Shown here piece after piece: positions 1-4,439 of a stretch of DNA of 6,065 nt (within the stretch, counting starts at the first letter, position 1; every line of letters starts with the position of its first letter). The notes beneath the pieces are model-generated. The model ran no database searches, was not told the origin of the DNA, and was given only the letters and a program-made list of their open reading frames with translations. The stretch comes from Chloroflexota bacterium (GTDB lineage: Bacteria; Chloroflexota; UBA6077; CF-72): the NCBI GenBank assembly GCA_019242065.1, contig JAFAWJ010000550.1:1-6065 (forward strand). The letters run 5' to 3'. Made by a program: the position numbers and the translations under genes.

Positions 1-1
1 C

Positions 2-199
2 GACGCCTTCGCCGCCGCGTTTTTGTGGCACCTGCACATACGGAATCGCGACTGGAAAACCGCCGCCGACTGGGCCAACTGCGTGGCCTCCTTCGCCGTC
101 GAAAAGCGCGGCGTGACGGGCATCCCCAAACTGGCGGACGTCGAAAAGCGCTGGCAGAACGGCAGCGGCGAGCGGATCGGGACACGCGAGTCGGTGTGA
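2..199 (+). CDS. PfkB-family carbohydrate/nucleoside kinase, C-terminal fragment (5' end outside window)
   Basis: The reading frame is open from the left edge to TGA at 197-199 and gives 65 residues. It begins DAFAAAFLWHL, which matches the segment after the glycines of the PfkB GAGD signature. The first Asp would then be the catalytic base that activates the substrate hydroxyl for ATP-dependent phosphorylation. The following ADWANCVASFAVEKRG and GIP segments resemble the C-terminal helix and final strand of the ribokinase fold, where a small residue-rich helix lines the ATP site. The N-terminal sugar-binding part lies outside the window, so the substrate cannot be named. The GIP-containing ending looks more like the nucleoside/sugar kinase branch than the heptose kinase RfaE1, but this is only an impression. 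The stop is 41 bases before the preferred parA start, so co-transcription with parAB is likely. Overlapping frames here do not look like protein. Confidence 0.72.
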   Translation, partial: DAFAAAFLWHLHIRNRDWKTAADWANCVASFAVEKRGVTGIPKLADVEKRWQNGSGERIGTRESV

Positions 200-240
200 G
201 TGACCATCCGGCGGCTGTTGGAGGCGCTCGAACAACTGAA

Positions 241-1020
241 GTGAACCCGGCCGCAACCGTCCTGGCAGTCGCCAATCAAAAGGGCGGGGTCGGCAAAACG
301 ACGACCGCGGTCAACCTCAGCGCCTACCTGGCGCTGGGCGTGCGTGTGCTGCTGATTGACCTGGATCCCCAGGCCAACGCGACAAGCTCGCTGGGACTCG
401 ACCCGAACGGCGTCGAGCTGTCGACGTACGAGGCGCTGATCGGCGAGGTGCCGCTCGCGCGAGCCATCGTCAACAGCGGGCGCGTGCAGCTCGACGTGGC
501 GCCGGCCAGTCGGGCGCTCGCGGGCGCCCAGGTGGAGCTGGTGGACATGGCCGATCGTGAGCGGCGGCTGCGCATCGCACTCGAGGACGTCGCGCCGCGC
601 TACGACGTGGTGCTGGTCGATACGCCACCGTCACTGGGGATCCTGACACTGAACGCCCTGGTGGCCGCCGACCGGCTGCTGGCGCCCGTGCAGTGCGAGT
701 ATCTGGCCCTGGAGGGTGTCGCGCAGCTCATGGAGACGATCGAGCTGGTTCGCGCTACCCTGAACCCGCGCCTCGAGCTGCTGGGCATGCTGATGACGAT
801 GTTCGATCCACGCACGCGGTTGTCACCGCAGGTCGTGGCCGAGGTGCGTCGGCACTTTCCCGACCGTACTTTGCAGACCGTAATTCCGCGCAGCGTGCGG
901 CTCAGCGAGGCACCCAGCTACGGCAAGCCGGTGCTCGAGTACGAGCCGACCTCGCGCGGCGCCAGCGCGTACGCCGACCTGGCCCAGGAGCTGATCCAGC
1001 GCGGGCTGCTGCGCGGATGA
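241..1020 (+). CDS. parA: ParA/Soj chromosome-partitioning ATPase
   Basis: This is a 259-residue deviant-Walker ATPase that acts with ParB on origin-proximal parS sites to segregate and position chromosomes. It binds the nucleoid nonspecifically as an ATP dimer. Numbering from GTG 241, the Walker A loop KGGVGKTT spans residues 14-21, with the ParA-specific signature Lys14 and P-loop Lys19. Walker A' LLIDLDPQANAT (37-48) contains catalytic Asp40, and Walker B VVLVDTPPSLG ends in Asp127 plus the TPPS loop. The later segment IPRSVRLSEAPSYGKPVLEY is the conserved Soj C-terminal signature. The GTG at 241 puts the P-loop close to the N-terminus, as in Soj, and gives the normal family length. An upstream GTG at 196 overlaps the kinase stop as GTGA and would add 15 residues, and the frame is open further upstream, but neither extension resembles the family. 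No strong Shine-Dalgarno is seen; GGAG at 220-223 is rather far. The stop overlaps parB by four bases. Confidence 0.96.
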   Translation: MNPAATVLAVANQKGGVGKTTTAVNLSAYLALGVRVLLIDLDPQANATSSLGLDPNGVELSTYEALIGEVPLARAIVNSGRVQLDVAPASRALAGAQVELVDMADRERRLRIALEDVAPRYDVVLVDTPPSLGILTLNALVAADRLLAPVQCEYLALEGVAQLMETIELVRATLNPRLELLGMLMTMFDPRTRLSPQVVAEVRRHFPDRTLQTVIPRSVRLSEAPSYGKPVLEYEPTSRGASAYADLAQELIQRGLLRG

Positions 1021-1871
1021 GTCGCGCGCATGAGCGGGGGCTCGGCCGCGGCCTGGGAGCGCTCATCCCGCCGACAGCCGCGTCCCGACATGGCTTGCGC
1101 GACGTGCCGGTCGACGCCATCACACCCAACCCGTGGCAGCCGCGGACCAGCTTCGACGAGCAGGAGCTGGAGGAGCTCGCGCAGTCCATCCGCGAGCATG
1201 GCGTGCTGCAGCCAGTGCTGGTCAGCCAGCAGCCGGATGGCAGCTTTCAGCTGATCACCGGTGAGCGTCGATGGCGAGCCGTGCAGAAAGCGGGCATGCC
1301 GACGCTGCCGGCCATGGTCAAGGAGACGACGCCTCAGGCGAGCCTGGAGCTGGCGCTGGTCGAGAACATCCAGCGCCGCGACCTGAATCCGCTCGAGGAG
1401 GCGCACGCGTTTCGCCAACTGCTCGACGAGCACGGGCTGACCCAGGAGCAGCTTGGACAGCGGGTCGGCAAGAGTCGGGTCACCATCACTAATACGCTGC
1501 GGCTGCTCCACCTGCCAGACCCTGTGCGCGAGGCGCTGGCTGGCGGCGAGATCACCGAAGGTCACGCGCGCGCGATTCTGATGGCCAATGGCGAGACGGC
1601 GCGGCTGCGCGTGCTGGAGCGGGTGCTGGCCGAGCACCTCAGCGTGCGCGATACCGAGGCGCTGGCGCGCGAGTTGAATACGAGCCGGGTGCGGCCACCG
1701 ACGGAGGCGCGGCCGGATCCCGACGTCGAGCGGCTCGAGGACGCGTTCCGCCAGGCGCTCGGCACGCGCGTGCGCCTGGTCAAAGGCCGTCGCGGCGGCG
1801 GCCGCCTGGTGATCTCGTTCTTCTCCGAAGAAGAGCTGCGCGGTCTCTACGAAGCAATCGTCAGGTCGTAG
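1017..1871 (+). CDS. parB: ParB/Spo0J CTP-dependent chromosome-partitioning protein
   Basis: This 284-residue protein is full length for the Spo0J family. It binds parS, loads as a CTP-gated DNA clamp and stimulates ParA ATPase. The N-terminus has RGLGRGLGALIP (7-18), the conserved basic peptide that contacts ParA. Box I, with ITPNPWQPR (35-43) and then SIREHGVLQPVLV, precedes the CTP-binding GERRWRA motif (82-88) and the ENIQRRDLNPLEEA motif (116-129) of the CTPase fold. A helix-turn-helix follows at about 141-164 (LTQEQLGQRVGKSRVTITNT), where parS recognition takes place. A hydrophilic linker around 218-230 leads to the C-terminal dimerisation segment LVISFFSEEELRGLYEAI. The ATG at 1017 overlaps the parA stop as ATGA, which implies translational coupling. 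The same frame is open far upstream inside parA but is not ParB-like there. No parS palindrome occurs in the window. The last 11 bases overlap the convergent nucleotidyltransferase gene. Confidence 0.97.
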   Translation: MSRAHERGLGRGLGALIPPTAASRHGLRDVPVDAITPNPWQPRTSFDEQELEELAQSIREHGVLQPVLVSQQPDGSFQLITGERRWRAVQKAGMPTLPAMVKETTPQASLELALVENIQRRDLNPLEEAHAFRQLLDEHGLTQEQLGQRVGKSRVTITNTLRLLHLPDPVREALAGGEITEGHARAILMANGETARLRVLERVLAEHLSVRDTEALARELNTSRVRPPTEARPDPDVERLEDAFRQALGTRVRLVKGRRGGGRLVISFFSEEELRGLYEAIVRS

Positions 1872-2334
1872 ACGGCCTCCCGAGGCTCTCGACGAGACGG
1901 GTGGTGGAGCGGCCGGGGGTCAGGGGGATGAAGGCGAGCTCGGCGGCGACCTCGCGGGCGGTGGGCGCCTCGGGCAGGGTGGCTTCGGAGTAGTCACCGC
2001 CTTTGGCGTAGACGGCCGGCCGCAGGGCGCGGAGCAGGGCGTCGGCGGTGGGCTCGGCGAAGAGCACCACGTAGTCCACAGGCTCGAGGGCGGCCACCAG
2101 CTCGGCGCGTTCTGCATCAGGCACCAGGGGGCGCCCGGGCTTGCTCACGGCGGCATCGGCGTTCACGCCGACCACCAGCACATCGCCCAGAGCGCGCGCG
2201 GCCCGCAGGTAGCGCAGGTGGCCGACGTGCAGCAGGTCGAAGTAACCGTTGGTCAGGACGATGCGCTGACCCTGCTGCCGCGCCGTATCCAGATCACGCT
2301 GCAGGCGCGGCAATTCTTCGACAGGTCCGGGCAT
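1861..2334 (-). CDS. rfaE2: RfaE2/HldE-type sugar-phosphate nucleotidyltransferase (cytidylyltransferase-like fold)
   Basis: The gene encodes 157 residues, matching stand-alone RfaE2 or the C-terminal half of HldE. That family transfers AMP from ATP to D-glycero-beta-D-manno-heptose 1-phosphate, making ADP-heptose in the cytoplasm. Visible motifs are TNGYFDLLHVGH (28-39), containing the nucleotide-binding HxGH (36-39), then YLRAARALGDVLVVGVN with the NADAAVSKPGRP loop, LEPVDYVVLF, the KGGDY motif (111-115) and the C-terminal GRSTTRLVE (141-149). The last corresponds to the conserved S-T-T segment of the family. The ATG at 2334 fits the family start. The frame remains open about 330 codons further upstream, but that part is antisense to the glycosyltransferase and has no family likeness. 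The gene is divergent from the glycosyltransferase and overlaps parB tail-to-tail by 11 bp. The fold assignment is firm. The heptose substrate is inferred from family resemblance, and another sugar- or alcohol-phosphate is possible. Confidence 0.88.
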   Translation of the reverse strand: MPGPVEELPRLQRDLDTARQQGQRIVLTNGYFDLLHVGHLRYLRAARALGDVLVVGVNADAAVSKPGRPLVPDAERAELVAALEPVDYVVLFAEPTADALLRALRPAVYAKGGDYSEATLPEAPTAREVAAELAFIPLTPGRSTTRLVESLGRPSTT

Positions 2335-2341
2335 GCCAAAC

Positions 2342-2349
2342 GTTACAAT
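2342..2349. promoter_or_regulatory. Candidate bidirectional promoter with overlapping -10 elements
   Basis: The divergent gene starts are only 21 bp apart. On the plus strand TACAAT (2344-2349, five of six matches to TATAAT) ends six bases before the glycosyltransferase ATG at 2356. On the minus strand TGTAAC (complement of 2342-2347, four of six) ends seven bases before the nucleotidyltransferase ATG at 2334. Either hexamer would place transcription initiation at or within a base of the start codon, which predicts leaderless mRNAs. For the plus direction a -35-like TCGACA lies at 2318-2323, but the 20-bp spacing is long. No convincing -35 is seen for the minus direction. The call is an inference from sequence pattern only. 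Confidence 0.45.
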
Positions 2350-2355
2350 CCCCGA

Positions 2356-3147
2356 ATGTCTGCCGTGGCGCCCGGGGCGCGGACTGCGATCAGTATCTCG
2401 GCGGTACTGCCTGCCTACAACGAAGAGGCCATCATCGAGCGTACCGTCAAGCACGTCGCCAGCGTCCTGAGCGAGCTCGCCACCGAGTACGAGGTGATCG
2501 TCACCAACGACGGATCGCGCGATCGCACCGGCGCGATCCTGGCCGCCCTGCAGGCGGCCGAGCCCGAGCTCAACCTGCGCGTGGTGACGCACCCGACAAA
2601 CTACGGCTACGGCGCCGCGCTGGCCAGTGGCTTCGACGCCGCCGGCAAAGACCTGATCTTCATGACCGACGGCGACAAGCAGTTCGACGTCACGGAGCTG
2701 AGCCGCTTCATTCCCGAGATGGACGCCCAGACCGACCTGGTCATCGGATGGCGGCGCAACCGCGCCGACCCGTTCATGCGCAAGCTGAACGCTCTCGGCT
2801 GGAAGTCCCTGGTCAACCTGCTGTTCGGCTACACCGCGCGCGACGTCGACTGCGCCTTCAAGCTGTTCCGCCGTCGCGTCTGGGAGAGCATGACCGTGCA
2901 CGCGCGTGGGGCAACCTTCTCGGCCGAATTTCTCATCAAAGCCCGGCGGCTTGGCTTCCACGTCAAAGAGCTGCCCGTCAGCCATCTGCCACGCACCGCG
3001 GGCAGCCCGACCGGCGCACGGCCAGACGTCATCCTGCGCGCCTTCGGCGAGCTGTTCCGACTGTGGCGCAATCTCGACAACGAGCTGCACGCGGACCCGC
3101 GCGCCAGAGATCGGATGGGCGGCGGCCGCGGGGTCGCGGCGGTCTAG
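2356..3147 (+). CDS. Family 2 glycosyltransferase, DPM1/polyprenyl-phosphate sugar synthase-like
   Basis: This 263-residue GT-A enzyme probably transfers a sugar from a nucleotide sugar to a polyprenyl phosphate or other lipid acceptor at the cytoplasmic membrane face. SAVLPAYNEE (15-24) opens the Rossmann-like nucleotide-binding domain, and VTNDGSRDRT follows with Asp52. PTNYGYGAALASGF precedes the metal-binding DxD motif, here TDGD with Asp105 and Asp107, followed by KQFD. The acceptor half contains GYTARDVDCAFKLFRR (158-173), and HLPRTAGSP then ILRAFGELFRLWRNL match the C-terminal signature of the DPM1-like group. No transmembrane helix or GtrA domain is attached, so membrane contact would come from amphipathic surfaces or a partner. 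The ATG at 2356 starts three residues before an alanine/proline-rich lead-in. The upstream ATG at 2218 lies inside the opposite-strand gene and adds unrelated sequence. The adjacent small membrane protein and the divergent nucleotidyltransferase support a glycan role. The exact sugar and acceptor are unknown. Confidence 0.9.
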   Translation: MSAVAPGARTAISISAVLPAYNEEAIIERTVKHVASVLSELATEYEVIVTNDGSRDRTGAILAALQAAEPELNLRVVTHPTNYGYGAALASGFDAAGKDLIFMTDGDKQFDVTELSRFIPEMDAQTDLVIGWRRNRADPFMRKLNALGWKSLVNLLFGYTARDVDCAFKLFRRRVWESMTVHARGATFSAEFLIKARRLGFHVKELPVSHLPRTAGSPTGARPDVILRAFGELFRLWRNLDNELHADPRARDRMGGGRGVAAV

Positions 3148-3163
3148 CGCGCCCCGCACCAGC

Positions 3164-3493
3164 GTGTTCAAACCGCCCGGCGAACCTGAATACCGGTCGG
3201 ATCTCCCCAAACTGGAGAGCGAGCGCCGCCCGGTTGGGTATCGCGGCGGCCTGCAGTTGGAGGAGCGGCTGCAGGGTCTGGGCGCGGTGGCGCTCGGACT
3301 CGTCGGCCTGCTGGTGGTGTACGGCATCTACACCGGCTTTTTGCCCTCGGGCATGCCGCCGCCGCCACCCCCGCCGCCGGGCATCCTGGTCCAGGTGCCG
3401 ACCATGAATGCGACCGCGTGCGTCATGCCGTTACTGACGCTCGGCTCGATCGCGCTGATCGTGGTCGGCGGTCGGCGCGTTGTCGACCCCTGA
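3164..3493 (+). CDS. Small two-helix membrane protein with octaproline loop, function unknown
   Basis: I do not recognise a family for this 109-residue protein. The N-terminal 38 residues are polar and arginine-rich (EPEYRSDLPKLESERRP). They lead to a first membrane helix at about 39-60 (LGAVALGLVGLLVVYGIYTG). An eight-proline run follows at 65-72 (bases 3356-3379), then a short loop, and a second helix at about 86-103 (CVMPLLTLGSIALIVVGG) ending in RR. Basic residues before helix 1 and after helix 2 predict both ends in the cytoplasm, with the proline loop outside. The GTG at 3164 is chosen because it is the first plausible start after the glycosyltransferase stop, 16 bases away, although no ribosome-binding site is evident. 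An internal TTG at codon 32 is an alternative. Close same-strand spacing suggests co-transcription with the glycosyltransferase and a possible anchoring role. The run of prolines should make translation sensitive to EF-P. Confidence 0.7.
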   Translation: MFKPPGEPEYRSDLPKLESERRPVGYRGGLQLEERLQGLGAVALGLVGLLVVYGIYTGFLPSGMPPPPPPPPGILVQVPTMNATACVMPLLTLGSIALIVVGGRRVVDP

Positions 3494-3496
3494 ATT

Positions 3497-3526
3497 GCCG
3501 GAATGCTAAACTCTCCGGCCCCGGAG
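3497..3526. repeat. Three CCGGA/TCCGG half-sites, including a 14-bp palindrome, around the ku promoter
   Basis: GCCGGA (3497-3502) and TCCGGC (3514-3519) form a perfect inverted repeat with an 11-base spacer enclosing the -10-like element. CTCCGGCCCCGGAG (3513-3526) is a perfect 6+2+6 palindrome centred at the predicted transcription start. This arrangement would suit an operator for a dimeric repressor. Alternatively it may form a short hairpin at the 5' end of the ku mRNA that covers GGAG at 3523-3526. No T-tract follows, so it is not a convincing terminator for the upstream gene. In a GC-rich genome CCGG words are common, which limits confidence. Confidence 0.4.
3504..3512 (+). promoter_or_regulatory. 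Candidate extended -10 promoter for ku
   Basis: TGCTAAACT matches the extended -10 form TGnTAnnnT, with TAAACT at 3507-3512. It lies 30 bases before the ku ATG and 10 bases after the stop of the membrane-protein gene. It would start transcription near 3518-3520, leaving a leader of roughly 24 nt. TTGTCG at 3480-3485 is the nearest -35-like hexamer but is too far for good spacing, so the extended -10 would carry most of the promoter strength. Confidence 0.4.
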
Positions 3527-3542
3527 ACGAGCAGAGACAGCA

Positions 3543-4382
3543 ATGCCGCGACCCATCTGGAAAGGCGCCATCACGTTCGGAATGATCAGCATTCCGGTCA
3601 AGCTGTACGGTGCCACCGAAAGCAAGGACCTGGCCTTCAACATGCTCCACAAGCCGGACAAGAGCCGCCTCAAGCAGAAGCGGTGGTGCCCGGTCGACGA
3701 TCGCGAAGTCTTTCAGGACGAGATCGTGCGAGCCTTCGAGTACAGCAAGGACCGCTACGTCGAGGTCACAGACGAGGACATCGAGACGCTGCCAGTCCCC
3801 AGTAAGCACACGATCGAGCTCACGTCGTTTGTCAAGGCGGCGGAGATCGACCCCGTGTACTTCGAGCGCTCGTACTACCTCGAGGCGGACGACGTGGGCG
3901 CCAAGCCGTATGCGCTGCTGATGCGCGCCCTGAAGACGAAGCAGGTCGCGGCGGTAGCCAAGGTGGCGCTGCGTAACCGCGAGAGCCTGTGCGTGCTGCG
4001 TCCCGGCGAGAACGTGCTGATGCTCGAAACGCTGTACTACCCGGACGAGATTCGGACAGCCGAGCTGCCGGCGGGGCCGGACGTGCTGGTCTCTCCCCAG
4101 GAGCTGACCATGGCGCTCACGCTGGTGGAGATGCTCGAAGAACCATTCGAGCCGAAGAAGTACCGCGACGAGTACCGCGTGGCGCTGCTCGAGATGATCG
4201 AGGCCAAGGCCAATGGCCAGGAGGTTGCCGCGGCGCCCGAGGCGCCACTGCCCAAGACGGTGGACCTGATGGCGGCGCTAAAGGCGAGCCTGGAAGCGGC
4301 GAAGAAGGCCAAGCCCGAAGCGGCGGCGGCGCCACCGCAGGAGCCCGACGAGCCGCAAGAAGAACTGGCGGTCGCCTTCTGA
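3543..4382 (+). CDS. ku: Prokaryotic Ku DNA end-binding protein (NHEJ)
   Basis: This 279-residue protein is the bacterial Ku homologue. It forms a homodimeric ring that threads onto double-strand DNA ends and recruits LigD for non-homologous end joining. The N-terminus PRPIWKGAITFGMISIPVKLY (2-22) is the hallmark of the family. It is followed by FNMLHKPDKSRLKQKRWCP (32-50), DEIVRAFEY, the TDEDIETLP segment and the core beta-barrel FVKAAEIDPVYFERSYYLEAD. The conserved ALLMRALKTKQVAAVAKVALRNRE and VLMLETLYYPDEIR stretches are intact. Near the end VDLMAALKASLEAAKK (240-255) matches the conserved C-terminal element associated with LigD contact. The tail then becomes Ala/Pro/Glu-rich and acidic (PDEPQEELAVAF) rather than the long lysine-rich extension seen in some actinobacterial Ku proteins. 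The ATG at 3543 gives the canonical N-terminus. ligD follows 54 bp downstream on the same strand, so an NHEJ operon is likely. Confidence 0.97.
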   Translation: MPRPIWKGAITFGMISIPVKLYGATESKDLAFNMLHKPDKSRLKQKRWCPVDDREVFQDEIVRAFEYSKDRYVEVTDEDIETLPVPSKHTIELTSFVKAAEIDPVYFERSYYLEADDVGAKPYALLMRALKTKQVAAVAKVALRNRESLCVLRPGENVLMLETLYYPDEIRTAELPAGPDVLVSPQELTMALTLVEMLEEPFEPKKYRDEYRVALLEMIEAKANGQEVAAAPEAPLPKTVDLMAALKASLEAAKKAKPEAAAAPPQEPDEPQEELAVAF

Positions 4383-4428
4383 GCCGGCCCGCCGTAGTGA
4401 CTCGGCGTCCGGTTCTAACCAGGTAGTT

Positions 4429-4439
4429 GAGGGTGCGTG
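4429..4439 (+). promoter_or_regulatory. Ribosome-binding site and GTG start deciding the ligD N-terminus
   Basis: The ligD frame has a stop (TGA, 4428-4430) just upstream, so GTG at 4437 is the first possible start. It is followed at once by the family-typical PLDDYRAKRDFSKT. GAGGG at 4429-4433 is the only purine-rich Shine-Dalgarno-like sequence nearby, but its spacing of three bases to GTG is shorter than usual. The rest of the 54-bp Ku-LigD gap (4383-4436) shows no convincing terminator. Confidence 0.6.

Noticed and set aside
25..240. N-terminal extension of ParA starting at ATG-like codon 25 or earlier
   Set aside because: The stretch overlaps the real kinase C-terminus in another frame and is arginine-rich shadow sequence; Soj proteins begin just before the Walker A loop.
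918..1637. 239-codon minus-strand open frame opposite parA/parB
   Set aside because: It is opposite strongly conserved ParA/ParB coding sequence, has no recognisable motif and fits the shadow-frame pattern of high-GC genes.
2218..2355. Upstream ATG for the glycosyltransferase
   Set aside because: The added residues lie wholly within the opposite-strand nucleotidyltransferase gene and do not resemble glycosyltransferase sequence.
2335..3327. Long minus-strand open frame continuing upstream of the nucleotidyltransferase, antisense to the glycosyltransferase
   Set aside because: It is in frame with the real gene but shows no family likeness, and its composition is that of a complement of GC-rich coding sequence. 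The nucleotidyltransferase has a good ATG at 2334.
3513..3526. Rho-independent terminator of the small membrane-protein gene
   Set aside because: The palindrome forms only a short stem with a two-base loop and no following T-tract, and it lies downstream of a promoter-like -10, so an operator or leader hairpin is more likely.
4411..4420. GGTTCTAACC inverted repeat in the Ku-LigD gap as an attachment site or terminator
   Set aside because: The arms are only four bases with a two-base centre, which is expected by chance, and there is no T-tract or integrase context.
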